A DNA stretch of 64,000 nt from Endozoicomonas numazuensis (GCF_000722635.1 NZ_JOKH01000001.1:537845-601844), one strand, 5' to 3'. Shown: positions 16,561 through 25,711, numbered from the stretch's first letter. The notes: generated by a model not told the origin, from the sequence alone. Numbers and translations: made by a program.

Positions 16561-17487
16561 ATGGACGCTTTGCAGTTTATTTCGTTGTTACAGCAAAAGC
16601 TGATGGTTTTTGACTTCTACCTGAGAAGCCTATCTTCCTTTGGTTATTCTTACCATTTCCTATTGTTTGCTGGTTTTCTTTATTGGTCAGGTTATAAATA
16701 TCTGGGTGCCCGTCTGGCTATAGGTACTGAAATCAGCACCACTATTTTTGGTACCTGCCGCCAGTTTTTTGATTCCCCCAGACCTTACTGGATTTATCCA
16801 GAGCTCTACAATGACATGTCGGAAAAAGGCATGTCGGAAAAAGCTTTTGGCATGCCATCCGGACACACCCAAAATACTGTCGTATTATGGGGGCTTTTGG
16901 CCAGCACGTTGAAAAGCCGATGGCTTTGGGCACTGGCTCTGCTCATGATATTTTCTACGGCTCTCTCCAGGTTATACCTTGGAGTCCACTTCCCGTCTCA
17001 AATTCTGGTCGGCATCAGCTTTGGAACAATCATTCTTTTTCTGATTATTTCATTGGAGCAGTCATTTCTTAACTTTCTCAATATCAAAACTTTCTGGCAG
17101 CGCTGTTTCATTGTTCTCATCGCCTGCTCCCTTCCCCTCTTAACCGCTCTTTTTATCAGAGAAATTCTAAACTGGGGTGTGAGCAGCAGCGCTTTATTCC
17201 CGTACAGTAAACTGTCCAAGTTCACAGGACTTTTTGCTGGTATAGGCTTGGGACTTCTGATCGCCCCGGCCTTTGGCAAACCTTCCATGAAACTGTTTTT
17301 CACCCAGGCTCTTCCGGGGGCTGTCAGCGTTTCACTGCTTTATAAGCTCTTGCCCTACCTTCCTCAGCCGGAAGACTTTCCTGAACTCTACTATCTTTTT
17401 CGCTGGCTTGAGGCTTTTATTCTGGCCTTCTGGGAGACAGGCCTGTGGCCCGTGATTTACCGGAAACTTGTGGGAAATCACTCATAA
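16561..17487 (+). CDS. PAP2 superfamily membrane phosphatase
   Basis: ATG 16561 is chosen because AAAAGG lies 6 nt upstream; the open frame extends further. The 308-residue protein has about seven hydrophobic segments and the three PAP2 motifs. These are a basic/RP motif around CRQFFDSPRPYW, the PSGH box in GMPSGHTQNTV, and SRLYLGVHFPSQIL with the catalytic His. PAP2 enzymes dephosphorylate lipid phosphates such as undecaprenyl pyrophosphate, phosphatidylglycerophosphate or lipid A. The C-terminal extension beyond motif 3 is longer than in PgpB and holds several further membrane segments. Substrate cannot be assigned. The next gene starts 55 bp downstream. Confidence 0.87.
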   Translation: MDALQFISLLQQKLMVFDFYLRSLSSFGYSYHFLLFAGFLYWSGYKYLGARLAIGTEISTTIFGTCRQFFDSPRPYWIYPELYNDMSEKGMSEKAFGMPSGHTQNTVVLWGLLASTLKSRWLWALALLMIFSTALSRLYLGVHFPSQILVGISFGTIILFLIISLEQSFLNFLNIKTFWQRCFIVLIACSLPLLTALFIREILNWGVSSSALFPYSKLSKFTGLFAGIGLGLLIAPAFGKPSMKLFFTQALPGAVSVSLLYKLLPYLPQPEDFPELYYLFRWLEAFILAFWETGLWPVIYRKLVGNHS

Positions 17488-17542
17488 ACCTCATATAGAG
17501 CCCCATGCAACAATCACAATAAAAAACGATACGGAGTATTCA

Positions 17543-19417
17543 ATGCGTTTTACGGCGGTTCTTGCACTGCTTTCATGCTGTGTGGCAACACTTTGCCATG
17601 CTTACTGGATAAGTGACTCTCACTACTATCGGACAACCCAGGCGTCCGATGGACAGTATTTTGATAAGCAAGTGTATGCCTATCCCCTATCACCCGCATG
17701 GAAATACAGTGAAGCTAATCTCCGCCAGCTATTGCCTGAAATTCAGCTGGAAGATTCAGATATTACTACTCTCAACAAAGTCGCCTGGATTACGTTCTTT
17801 TCCAATACTCGCCAGCCTGATAGTCAACACAACCATCGATACATCTCAGATTGGTTGAGTACCCAGTTTTCAAACCACGAATTTTTCTGGGATCAAGCGT
17901 TCTGCACTTTTGGCTTTGGCCTTTATGCTCACCGCTATTTCCCTGTGACAGGCGGATTGGATAATTTTTACCGATTTCAGCATACCGATGGTTTTATTCC
18001 CAGAGAAACCAGCCCTGACGGTTATGAGGTTCACTATGCACCCTCTCAGCCCACCTCTCTGACAGAAGCCACAGACGAGAACAACAAAGCTCTCAACGCC
18101 ATCAGGGAAAGAAAAATCAGAGAACTCTATATCGAAGAGAATAAAAACAACCCGCCATTGATTGCCCATGCAGAATGGCGTTACTACCTCATGAGTAGAA
18201 ACCTGCAAAGACTTCATAGCGTCATAATACCGCTCGAACACTATACCCGCTGGCAGGAGAAAAACCGTCAGGTAAAGACAGGGCCTTTGGAAGGTCTCTT
18301 CTGGCAGCGAGCTTTCGGTTCAGGTATGGACAATATTCCTCTGGGGTTTGACGTCTGGACCCGAGATGAGAAAAAAATCAGTTCTCATCCGGACCCTGAG
18401 CTCATTAACATTTCAGACCTGCTGGACAAGAACGACGCCTGGTTCGACATCTCTGCCCAGATGAAACTGCACTACGATGCCATGGCAAATATCGAGCGGG
18501 TTTTGGGACATCATGAGCAATCAGAAATTTACAGAACAAAGTCTGAACAACTTAAAGATAAAATCAATGAGTGCATGTGGGATTACCAAAAAGGAGGCTA
18601 CTTCAATGTACAGGACAGCTGCGACAACAAAGAAGCTACCTATACACTGTCTATGTTCTGGGCTCTCTATGCCGAAATAGCCAGCAACAAACAGGTAGAT
18701 GCCATGCTGCCGATGTTAACCAGCTCACTGTATTTCAGAAGTGCAATGCCATACCCGGCACTGGCTCAGCTCTACTGGCCAATTCTCAAATGGCTTCGAT
18801 TATTACGTTATCAGTTCAATAAAGACGGGAATTACTGGCAGGGAGGCTCCTGGCCCCCACTGGTCTACATCACCCTGAAAGGGTTGATGAATTATTCAGA
18901 AGCTCGACAGGATGCCTGGCTCGAGTACACCGCTTCGACAGAGAAATACCTCAAAAAACTGACTCAGAATCTAATTAATGCCAGTACATCATCAGGAATA
19001 ACAGACCCGGTAATGCTCAAGGAACAATTTTACGAATACAACAGCCCGTCTGATGGAGGCCCTGGAAAAAGAAATGACGAAAAACAAACGCCCGCAAAAA
19101 GCAATTTCCTTGGCTGGGCTGGGTTAGGGCCCATAGGTCTTGTGCAGGAGAGCCTGATAGGAGTCAATGTTCATGAGAACCAAATTACATGGCATTTGCA
19201 CAGACAGGATACCCACGGCATCCGAAATTTGAAAATTGGTCCGGGACTTATCAACCTTGAGGTAAGCCCTGGCAACCCCTTACAAAGATCAAACTTTACC
19301 TTATCGGCTGAAAACCTCTTCCGTCAGGGCATTCAAACCCTGAAAGTTATCTATCGGGAAGAAGGTACTATGAAAACGCTGGTTTTTAATATGTCCGAAT
19401 TGGAACAATGCCGGTAA
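17543..19417 (+). CDS. Exported MGH1/trehalase-like glycoside hydrolase (GH63-like)
   Basis: The start at ATG 17543 follows CGGAG and opens a clear signal peptide (MRFTAVLALLSCCVATLCHA). The 624-residue protein has the alpha/alpha-toroid hydrolase pattern: FFWDQAFCTFGFGLYAHRYF, a substrate segment GSGMDNIPLGFDVW, and NYWQGGSWPPLVYITL. Near the end EQFYEYNSPSDGGPG supplies the probable catalytic Glu. These match mannosylglycerate-hydrolase-like and GH63 enzymes, related to trehalase. It probably acts in the periplasm or outside the cell on glucosides or mannosides; the exact sugar cannot be assigned. It follows the PAP2 gene closely and may share its transcript. Confidence 0.8.
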   Translation: MRFTAVLALLSCCVATLCHAYWISDSHYYRTTQASDGQYFDKQVYAYPLSPAWKYSEANLRQLLPEIQLEDSDITTLNKVAWITFFSNTRQPDSQHNHRYISDWLSTQFSNHEFFWDQAFCTFGFGLYAHRYFPVTGGLDNFYRFQHTDGFIPRETSPDGYEVHYAPSQPTSLTEATDENNKALNAIRERKIRELYIEENKNNPPLIAHAEWRYYLMSRNLQRLHSVIIPLEHYTRWQEKNRQVKTGPLEGLFWQRAFGSGMDNIPLGFDVWTRDEKKISSHPDPELINISDLLDKNDAWFDISAQMKLHYDAMANIERVLGHHEQSEIYRTKSEQLKDKINECMWDYQKGGYFNVQDSCDNKEATYTLSMFWALYAEIASNKQVDAMLPMLTSSLYFRSAMPYPALAQLYWPILKWLRLLRYQFNKDGNYWQGGSWPPLVYITLKGLMNYSEARQDAWLEYTASTEKYLKKLTQNLINASTSSGITDPVMLKEQFYEYNSPSDGGPGKRNDEKQTPAKSNFLGWAGLGPIGLVQESLIGVNVHENQITWHLHRQDTHGIRNLKIGPGLINLEVSPGNPLQRSNFTLSAENLFRQGIQTLKVIYREEGTMKTLVFNMSELEQCR

Positions 19418-19455
19418 CATTAGGAGATCACTATTGCTTGCAAGACTCTTAACTT

Positions 19456-20454
19456 ATGGCCATTCAACAAATCATTGTTCATCAGCTGGAACAGGTACCA
19501 GGCAGCGACTCTCTAACTGCTATTCCAGCAGGTCATAGCCTGCCCCCCACTCCAGCGCTGGAAGCGATGCTGGACGACCTGCTGCAAACCTACAACAAGA
19601 AACAAGACAAACAGTATGGTCAGTTCAACCCGGAAGCAGAGAGCCCTTTTCCAACAGAACTGGGCGAATATCTGGAAGAAAAAATAGATTTCACCGCCCT
19701 GACACAGAACACCCTCAACCAGCTTCTTGAAAAGCTGGACCAAGTGGGAGCATTGGGCGGTGGTTATTTGCTATTCGCGGACTACCAGCAAGGTTTAACC
19801 CGATACTTCATGCTCTGCATGCTGACCAGCAATATGAGCGTCACTGTCACTGAAGATTTGTCCATTCAGGACGTGGCCTATCTGGATACTGCCAAAATGC
19901 CCCTGGCATGCAGAATCAACATCACCGAATGGCAAGGTCACGAAAACAGTGGTCGTTATCTTTCCTTCTTACGCCCTCGTGGTGGACGTCGTCTGAGTGA
20001 TGTTTTCCAGGATGCTCTGGGTTGCAATGAAACCAGCAATAGCAAGGAAGAAGCGGACACATTAGTCAGCGCTGTAAAAGATTACGCCAAGGAAGCACCC
20101 TCTCTGGAAAATCACAAAGAAGTCAGTCGACAGGTCTATGACTTCTGCCAAACCAAAATAGATGAGGGTGATGCCTTAACCCTGGACGAGCTCACCGGTT
20201 ATTTGAGTGATGCAGGTTCTGATGACTTTGCCCGCTTCGTTAATACCCGCGACTATGACATGAGCCAACCCATGGCACCGGAGAAGCGCACCCTGACCAA
20301 ACTGGTCAAATACACCGGCCGCAGTAAAGGTCTCAACATTGCTTTTGATGCAGAGCTGTTAGGAACTCAGGTGGTGTACAACAAAGATCTGAACCAGCTG
20401 GTGATCAAAGAAGTTCCCGACAAACTCAAGGAACAATTGGAAGGAAATCACTGA
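19456..20454 (+). CDS. yejK: Nucleoid-associated protein YejK/NdpA
   Basis: The 332-residue product matches the YejK family over its length. It starts MAIQQIIVHQLEQ, has the conserved YLLFADYQQGLTRYFMLCMLTS segment, then CRINITEWQ and LSFLRPRGGRRLSDVFQDALGC, and ends in GRSKGLNIAFDAELLG. These proteins bind the nucleoid at moderate abundance in gammaproteobacteria; a precise function is not known. No strong ribosome-binding site precedes ATG 19456 (AGGAG lies 33 nt away), so an alternative start is possible, although homology begins here. Confidence 0.92.
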   Translation: MAIQQIIVHQLEQVPGSDSLTAIPAGHSLPPTPALEAMLDDLLQTYNKKQDKQYGQFNPEAESPFPTELGEYLEEKIDFTALTQNTLNQLLEKLDQVGALGGGYLLFADYQQGLTRYFMLCMLTSNMSVTVTEDLSIQDVAYLDTAKMPLACRINITEWQGHENSGRYLSFLRPRGGRRLSDVFQDALGCNETSNSKEEADTLVSAVKDYAKEAPSLENHKEVSRQVYDFCQTKIDEGDALTLDELTGYLSDAGSDDFARFVNTRDYDMSQPMAPEKRTLTKLVKYTGRSKGLNIAFDAELLGTQVVYNKDLNQLVIKEVPDKLKEQLEGNH

Positions 20455-20619
20455 CCTTTTACCAGACGGGCATTTGCATGCCGGGATGAGCTTTGATAGA
20501 CATATTTAGAGGCCTTGCTGATTGAGCGTATGCAATCAAGGCTTCTGGGCCGTCACAATCAAGTGGCAGCCGGGACATCCGATACATAAGGGATGATTTC
20601 ACCGTTTCCGGACCCCATC

Positions 20620-21411
20620 ATGCCAAAAGCTCATTTACTGGCCGCTGTGTTTTTTCTTCTGGCTTTCATGAACCAGGCTGCTGCTTCTGAGCAGCCTGTA
20701 AAAAACAACAATCTGACCTCGGAATATCTTCTGAAGCAGGAGCTGTTGCTGAACCAACTGATTGTAAATATTCATTTGTTGCAGATTGATTTTCTCAACA
20801 AGAAAGCCAGAGAAAACATGCAGGATAACCTGGCCCTGCTCAATCAGAGCATTCCAGCCCTTCCTGAACAATCAAGAGATCAGGAAACCTCAAAGCTGCT
20901 CTCATCCACCCTGGCTCTCTGGCCAATCATTAGTCGTCACGCGGCCTGGATGGCTGACCTGCCGACCTACTCCCGCCCCCCTGAAGCGTCAACGCTACTT
21001 CTGGCTCTGGCCAAACTGGATAGAAAGCTGTTGCTTCTGAGACAAAAAATGTTGACCCGATACCCTCACAGAAACCAAAAACTTGGCTTTCTTGAGCAGG
21101 CATTACTCATGCAGCGCTTATCCCGGGAATATCTCAGCCTGACCCTGTCAGAGATGAAAGAAGAAAAAACGGCTTCAGGGCGATTGCAACTACAAACGCT
21201 GGCTCGGCATTTTGAACAGAAGCTGGAAAAGCTGGAAAAGCAGTTTGGCGACCATGCTCACGCTGCCCAGCCCATAAAACAGGCTCAGGCTGCCTGGAAC
21301 TTTATTAAGGTAGGAATCGAACAGTTTCCAGGTAAACCGGTTCCTGAAATGGTAGCCCGATATGGAAACACCATTGTCAGCCGGATGACCTCTGCACATC
21401 AGATGTTCTAA
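20620..21411 (+). CDS. Exported helical protein of unknown function
   Basis: From ATG 20620 the product (263 residues) begins with a convincing signal peptide, MPKAHLLAAVFFLLAFMNQAAA. An in-frame ATG at 20593 would add nine residues ahead of it. The mature part is almost entirely amphipathic helix, rich in Leu, Gln and Lys, with a coiled-coil-like stretch around ARHFEQKLEKLEKQFGDH. The general shape resembles the sensory helical bundles of PilJ/NIT type, but I cannot establish homology. The gene ends 35 bp inside the convergent methyltransferase gene. Function unknown; probably periplasmic. Confidence 0.6.
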   Translation: MPKAHLLAAVFFLLAFMNQAAASEQPVKNNNLTSEYLLKQELLLNQLIVNIHLLQIDFLNKKARENMQDNLALLNQSIPALPEQSRDQETSKLLSSTLALWPIISRHAAWMADLPTYSRPPEASTLLLALAKLDRKLLLLRQKMLTRYPHRNQKLGFLEQALLMQRLSREYLSLTLSEMKEEKTASGRLQLQTLARHFEQKLEKLEKQFGDHAHAAQPIKQAQAAWNFIKVGIEQFPGKPVPEMVARYGNTIVSRMTSAHQMF

Positions 21412-22069
21412 CTTGTAGAAACACCTCAGCTTCCCCCCAGGGGAAGCGAACTGTAAACTGCTGCTTCAGTTTAAAAACACCTGGAACCGGACAATATTCC
21501 TGCAGTGGATAGCTGACAGAGATCACTTTGCTTCCCGACTTCAACGCCAGCATTCTTAATGTCAGACAACGGATAGTCAGGTCATCCAGATTGGATGCAT
21601 ATAAATAAATGACAGAGGCCTCTGAAAGGTCTGACTCCAGATAGTCTTCTTCGATCACCTTCAAACAACCTGACGCCATACTTTGACTGACTCGCCTGAG
21701 TCTTCGGCAAAATGTTGGAACCTGCTCAATGGATGTCACTCTGACCCCGGCAACCGTTGCCAACCAGAGTGAAGTAAAGCCACTGCCCGCTCCCAATTCA
21801 AACACATGGTCTGTGGCATTCAATTCTGCTTTTGTTGAAATCTCATCAAGCGCTGTCAAAGGCGTTTCTCCATAGAGATACACATCCTCTGACTGTTTAT
21901 TGAGAAGATAGCGTTTACTGACCTGAAAAGGGCTGTCCAGCAAATACCTGAATTTGAGTTCAAGAAATGCTTTTAGAAATGGGCGATGAAAAGAATAACG
22001 GAAGAACACCTTGATCAGCTCAATCCATTCAAAACCATGAACTCTCAACCCAAGCAAAAGCAATTTCAC
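21377..22069 (-). CDS. Class I SAM-dependent methyltransferase
   Basis: The 230-residue protein has the SAM-binding motif I in HVFELGAGSGFTSLWLATVAG, an acidic motif II residue in VTSIEQVP, and a motif around ASVIYLYASNLDD. The first ~45 residues are hydrophobic and basic and may lie along the membrane. The fold is like that of DOT1-like or isoaspartate methyltransferases, but without a substrate-defining motif. It overlaps the convergent exported-protein gene by 35 bp at the 3' end, so the two transcripts are antisense there. Substrate unknown. Confidence 0.7.
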   Translation of the reverse strand: MKLLLLGLRVHGFEWIELIKVFFRYSFHRPFLKAFLELKFRYLLDSPFQVSKRYLLNKQSEDVYLYGETPLTALDEISTKAELNATDHVFELGAGSGFTSLWLATVAGVRVTSIEQVPTFCRRLRRVSQSMASGCLKVIEEDYLESDLSEASVIYLYASNLDDLTIRCLTLRMLALKSGSKVISVSYPLQEYCPVPGVFKLKQQFTVRFPWGEAEVFLQVRTSDVQRSSG

Positions 22070-22266
22070 CCGATGCGTCCAGATTCCTGTTTATCTGTAA
22101 TAGATTGATGGACAGCGGAAGCCAGGTCAACCGCGACTGAAAAGATAAACAGTACAGTTGTACAAAAAAACATGAGCATTTTTCATTCAAATTCAGGTTA
22201 TCTATTGGCAGATTGGTCACTTAAATAGCATACTCTAGGAGCAATACAGCGAATAAGGAGTGGCAC

Positions 22267-22452
22267 ATGGAGAAAACCCAGACCCGTCTTTATCCTGAAG
22301 ATCAGGCCAAAGTCGACCGTTTTCTCAATACCGGTACCAATGCGGCTGAACGTAACCGCTTCAGACCATTAAAGCTGATGTTCTGGCTGGCAATGATGAT
22401 TGTCATTCTCGGTGTTCTGAGCCGCGTGATAGGCATCTTTATTCTGGGCTGA
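22267..22452 (+). CDS. Small membrane protein, DUF3094 family
   Basis: The product is 61 residues with AAGGAG 7 nt before ATG 22267. The soluble N-terminus (RLYPEDQAKVDRFLNTG) is followed by RNRFRPLKLMFWL and one membrane helix of about 20 residues ending IGIFILG. Layout, length and the LYPEDQ..VD.FL pattern match the DUF3094 proteins found beside or near respiratory genes in Pseudomonas and relatives. Function is not known. It lies 101 bp upstream of ndh on the same strand. Confidence 0.75.
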   Translation: MEKTQTRLYPEDQAKVDRFLNTGTNAAERNRFRPLKLMFWLAMMIVILGVLSRVIGIFILG

Positions 22453-22553
22453 GCTCAGCAGGGTGTGCTCTCAATCAGTTTCTCCACTTTTTTATAACGT
22501 TTGTTGGTAAGAGAGATGGGCTCCTCAGACTGATTCAGAACACTCCTTTATAA

Positions 22554-23906
22554 ATGCCTATGGCGATAAAAAATAGAGAGAATAAAGTGACTGATCAGCC
22601 GCATAACATTGTGATTGTTGGGGGAGGTGCCGGTGGGCTTGGATTAGCCACCAAACTGGGAAAAAAACTGGGCAAGAAAAAGAAAGCCCATATCACCCTG
22701 GTGGATGCTCAAAAGACGCATTTCTGGAAACCTCTTTTACATGAAGTAGCTGCTGGTTCCCTGAATGCTTTTGAGGATGAACTCAGCTATTTAGCTCAAG
22801 CTAAATGGAATCATTTTCAGTTTCTGCCCGGCAGAATGTCGGGATTAAACAGAGACAATAAAACCATTACCCTTGCCCCCATCTACGATGAAACCGGAGA
22901 AGAAGTCGTTCCCGAACGCAACCTGGAATACGATGACCTGGTGATCTGTGTTGGCAGCACCGCTAACGACTTTAATACCCCGGGCGCAGTGGACCACTGC
23001 CTTTTCCTGGATAACAGAGAAGAAGCAGAAAGAGTGCATACTACTCTGTTGAACCACTACCTTTATGCACAAGCCTCCCGTGAGGCGTCTCCCGAATTAA
23101 ACATTGCTATCATTGGCGCTGGTGCAACCGGTGTTGAACTGGCAGCAGAGCTTCATCATGCAGCCATTGAGCTGGCTCGATATGGTCTGGATGCGATAAA
23201 ACCCAACAAAGTAAAAATCACTATTATTGAAGGCAGTGATCGTATACTTCCAGCATTACCCATCCGTATCAGCAGCAGCGTTCACAAACAACTGCAAAAA
23301 ATGGGCATTTTGATTCAAACCAATCAGCTGGTGAGTGAAATCACTAATACTGGTTTGAAAACAAAAAGTGGTGACATCATTGCTTCCGACTTAAGTATCT
23401 GGGCAGCAGGTATCAAAGCCCCTGCATTTCTGAAAGATATTGCTGGTCTTGAAACCAATCGAATTAACCAGCTTCTGGTCAAACCCACCTTGCAATCCAC
23501 CCTGGATGATCACATTTATGCTTTAGGTGATTGCGCCAGCTGCACACTAAAAGACAGCAATGACGAACCGATCACTATCCCTCCCAGAGCCCAGGCTGCT
23601 CACCAGCAAGCCGAATTGCTAGCAAAGAGCCTGATAGGCAACGTTCTGGAGGGCCAGGCACCCCTTACCTTTACTTACAAGGATTACGGCTCTCTGATCT
23701 CTCTGAGTCGATTCAGTGCCGTTGGCAATTTAATGGGTGCAATCACCGGTGGTGACATGATGGTGGAAGGGATGATGGCCAAAATGTTTTACATCAGCCT
23801 TTATCGAATGCATCAAGTAGCATTGTTTGGACGGTTCAGGACAGGTTCACTGATTCTGAAAGACTTTATCGGAAAAACCACACGCCCCCATTTGAAGCTG
23901 CATTAA
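22554..23906 (+). CDS. ndh: Type II NADH dehydrogenase
   Basis: This flavoprotein transfers electrons from NADH to quinone without proton pumping. The 450-residue frame has the FAD-binding GXGXXG motif in IVIVGGGAGGLGLATKLG, and a second dinucleotide fold in IAIIGAGATGVELAAEL for NADH. YALGDCASC contains the conserved GD of the family, and a C-terminal membrane-associating part ends in RTGSLILKDFIGK. ATG 22554 and 22560 lack a ribosome-binding site; GTG 22587, preceded by AGAGAG, is a reasonable alternative that would start close to the FAD motif. A rho-independent terminator follows. Confidence 0.93.
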   Translation: MPMAIKNRENKVTDQPHNIVIVGGGAGGLGLATKLGKKLGKKKKAHITLVDAQKTHFWKPLLHEVAAGSLNAFEDELSYLAQAKWNHFQFLPGRMSGLNRDNKTITLAPIYDETGEEVVPERNLEYDDLVICVGSTANDFNTPGAVDHCLFLDNREEAERVHTTLLNHYLYAQASREASPELNIAIIGAGATGVELAAELHHAAIELARYGLDAIKPNKVKITIIEGSDRILPALPIRISSSVHKQLQKMGILIQTNQLVSEITNTGLKTKSGDIIASDLSIWAAGIKAPAFLKDIAGLETNRINQLLVKPTLQSTLDDHIYALGDCASCTLKDSNDEPITIPPRAQAAHQQAELLAKSLIGNVLEGQAPLTFTYKDYGSLISLSRFSAVGNLMGAITGGDMMVEGMMAKMFYISLYRMHQVALFGRFRTGSLILKDFIGKTTRPHLKLH

Positions 23907-23930
23907 TCCATTTTCAGAAAACAGAAAACC

Positions 23931-23962
23931 AAAAAAGCCGGTTCAATGAACCGGCTTTTTTG
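23931..23962. terminator. Bidirectional intrinsic terminator between ndh and the tRNA array
   Basis: AAAAAAGCCGGTTC, a four-base loop and GAACCGGCTTTTTT form a perfect hairpin with A and T tracts on either side. It can end ndh on the plus strand and the tRNA transcript on the minus strand, whose last gene ends at 23970. Confidence 0.9.
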
Positions 23963-23969
23963 GTTTGTA

Positions 23970-24045
23970 TGGTGGGTCGTGTAGGATTCGAACCTACGAC
24001 CAATTGGTTAAAAGCCAACTGCTCTACCAACTGAGCTAACGACCC
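23970..24045 (-). tRNA. tRNA-Lys (anticodon TTT), copy 1
   Basis: The complementary strand gives a 76 nt cloverleaf with encoded CCA. Acceptor arms GGGTCGT and ACGACCC pair perfectly, the D arm carries AGCTCAGTTGGTAGAGC, the anticodon loop is CTTTTAA and the T arm includes GGTTCGAATCC. It is last in the transcribed order of the array. Confidence 0.97.
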
Positions 24046-24106
24046 GGCACTTGTCTGAATACGCGATTCAATCAAGCTTTATTCCTGATAGCATTTAATT
24101 TGAAAA

Positions 24107-24182
24107 TGGTGGGTCGTGTAGGATTCGAACCTACGACCAATTGGTTAAAAGCCAACTGCTCTACCAACTGAGCTAACGACCC
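24107..24182 (-). tRNA. tRNA-Lys (anticodon TTT), copy 2
   Basis: Same sequence as the other Lys copies, 76 nt with CCA and anticodon loop CTTTTAA. The spacer to copy 1 is unlike the spacers elsewhere in the array, so this adjacent Lys-Lys pair arose separately from the Asn-Lys duplications. Confidence 0.97.
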
Positions 24183-24239
24183 ACGATGTTTAATGAACAC
24201 GTAGCTCAAAAAACAGACTCTTGCTTAAGAGTCAGAAGA

Positions 24240-24315
24240 TGGCTCCCCGAGCTGGACTCGAACCAGCGACCCAATGATTAACAGTCATTTGCTCTACCAA
24301 CTGAGCTATCGGGGA
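24240..24315 (-). tRNA. tRNA-Asn (anticodon GTT), copy 1
   Basis: The complementary strand folds as a 76 nt cloverleaf with acceptor TCCCCGA/TCGGGGA, anticodon loop CTGTTAA, T-loop GGTTCGAGTCC and encoded CCA. Confidence 0.97.
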
Positions 24316-24352
24316 ATTACTCTTTACCTTGTATATTTTCCAAGGGAAAATA

Positions 24353-24428
24353 TGGTGGGTCGTGTAGGATTCGAACCTACGACCAATTGGTTAAAAGCCA
24401 ACTGCTCTACCAACTGAGCTAACGACCC
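24353..24428 (-). tRNA. tRNA-Lys (anticodon TTT), copy 3
   Basis: Identical to the other Lys copies. The 37 nt spacer separating it from Asn copy 1 is identical to the spacer between Lys copy 4 and Asn copy 2, showing a recent tandem duplication of an Asn-Lys unit. Confidence 0.97.
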
Positions 24429-24484
24429 ACAATGCTTTCTGAATACTCAATCCAGAAAACAAACTCTTGTTAAAGAGTTTAAAA

Positions 24485-24560
24485 TGGCTCCCCGAGCTGG
24501 ACTCGAACCAGCGACCCAATGATTAACAGTCATTTGCTCTACCAACTGAGCTATCGGGGA
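24485..24560 (-). tRNA. tRNA-Asn (anticodon GTT), copy 2
   Basis: Identical to the other Asn copies over 76 nt including CCA; anticodon loop CTGTTAA. Confidence 0.97.
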
Positions 24561-24597
24561 ATTACTCTTTACCTTGTATATTTTCCAAGGGAAAATA

Positions 24598-24673
24598 TGG
24601 TGGGTCGTGTAGGATTCGAACCTACGACCAATTGGTTAAAAGCCAACTGCTCTACCAACTGAGCTAACGACCC
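24598..24673 (-). tRNA. tRNA-Lys (anticodon TTT), copy 4
   Basis: Identical to the other Lys copies, with encoded CCA; second gene of the array in transcribed order. Confidence 0.97.
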
Positions 24674-24724
24674 AAGCCGTTTATTAAACACACAGTTCAA
24701 CAAACTTTCAACTCTTAAAAGAGT

Positions 24725-24800
24725 TGGCTCCCCGAGCTGGACTCGAACCAGCGACCCAATGATTAACAGTCATTTGCTCTACCAACTGAGCTATCGGGGA
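24725..24800 (-). tRNA. tRNA-Asn (anticodon GTT), copy 3
   Basis: Identical to the other Asn copies; it is promoter-proximal, 45 bp from the predicted -10 box on the minus strand. Confidence 0.97.
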
Positions 24801-24844
24801 ATCGTTGTCGGCGATGTGTTTGCGTCATCACCTGACGGCAGCGA

Positions 24845-24872
24845 ATATTAATGAGATTTCCGGCTGAGTCAA
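24845..24872 (-). promoter_or_regulatory. Sigma-70 promoter of the tRNA array
   Basis: On the minus strand TTGACT (24867-24872) and TAATAT (24845-24850) are separated by 16 bp and followed by a GC-rich discriminator (TCGCTGCCG). Such discriminators are usual at stringently controlled stable-RNA promoters. Confidence 0.75.
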
Positions 24873-25057
24873 GCCCTTCTCCTGAGCTTTGTGCAAAAAG
24901 TTGCTGAAAAAAGCGACAGAAATAACTCTACGGTATATCTCACCCGGGCTGAAACGCCCGTCAGTCCGGCCTACTTCGGAGCTCAAGTACCACTCTTGAA
25001 GTAATAAGCCCGGCGACCTAACCACTCAAATAAATATTCTACAAAAATCTAAAACAG

Positions 25058-25083
25058 AAAAAGCTACCCGAAGGCAGCTTTTC
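25058..25083 (-). terminator. Intrinsic terminator of the peroxiredoxin gene
   Basis: Read on the minus strand, AAAAGCTGCC, a TTCG tetraloop and GGTAGCTTTTTC form a stem with a T-run, 25 bp after the stop codon. Confidence 0.85.
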
Positions 25084-25108
25084 AAACATCCGATGATGAA
25101 GTCTGTGA

Positions 25109-25711
25109 TTACAGACCTTCAGCACTCTCGGACAGGTACTTGGCAACACCAGCAGGTGATGCGTCCATACCCTTGTCACCTTTGTTCCAGCCAGCTGGGC
25201 AAACTTCGCCGTGCTCTTCATGGAACTGCAGGGCATCAACCAGACGAACCAGCTCATCCATGTTACGACCCAGAGGCAGGTCATTAACAATCTGTGAGCG
25301 AACAACGCCGTCCTTATCAATCAGGAAAGCACCACGGAATGCTACACCGCCTTCAGACTCAACGTCGTAGGACTTGCAGATTTCGTGAGCCATATCAGCA
25401 GCCAGAGTGTACTTAACCGGACCGATACCGCCTTCGCTAACAGAAGTGTTGCGCCATGCGTTGTGAGTGAAGTGAGAGTCGATGGATACACCGATCACTT
25501 CAGTATTACGTTCTTTGAACGCGTCGATACGATGATCCAGAGCGATCAGCTCGGAAGGACAAACGAAAGTGAAGTCCAGTGGGTAGAAGAACAGAATACC
25601 GTACTTGCCACGAATCGCCTCGGACAGAGTAAACTCGTCAACGATCTCGCCATTGCCCAGGACAGCAGGAACAGTAAAGTCAGGAGCTTTCTTGCCAACC
25701 AGTACGCCCAT
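25109..25711 (-). CDS. Typical 2-Cys peroxiredoxin (AhpC/Prx1 type)
   Basis: From ATG 25711, preceded by GGAG, the protein is 200 residues. It contains the peroxidatic motif FYPLDFTFVCPSEL and the resolving cysteine in HGEVCPAGWNKG, plus GGIGPVKYTLAAD, which corresponds to the GGLG motif of hyperoxidation-sensitive forms. This arrangement is that of 2-Cys peroxiredoxins that reduce hydrogen peroxide and organic hydroperoxides using thioredoxin or AhpF. No ahpF lies beside it. The upstream gap contains one OxyR-like dyad, which would fit peroxide induction. Confidence 0.94.
   Translation of the reverse strand: MGVLVGKKAPDFTVPAVLGNGEIVDEFTLSEAIRGKYGILFFYPLDFTFVCPSELIALDHRIDAFKERNTEVIGVSIDSHFTHNAWRNTSVSEGGIGPVKYTLAADMAHEICKSYDVESEGGVAFRGAFLIDKDGVVRSQIVNDLPLGRNMDELVRLVDALQFHEEHGEVCPAGWNKGDKGMDASPAGVAKYLSESAEGL

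Noticed and set aside
24828-25025. Minus-strand frame of 65 codons
   Set aside because: It contains the tRNA promoter and intergenic sequence and has no start signal.
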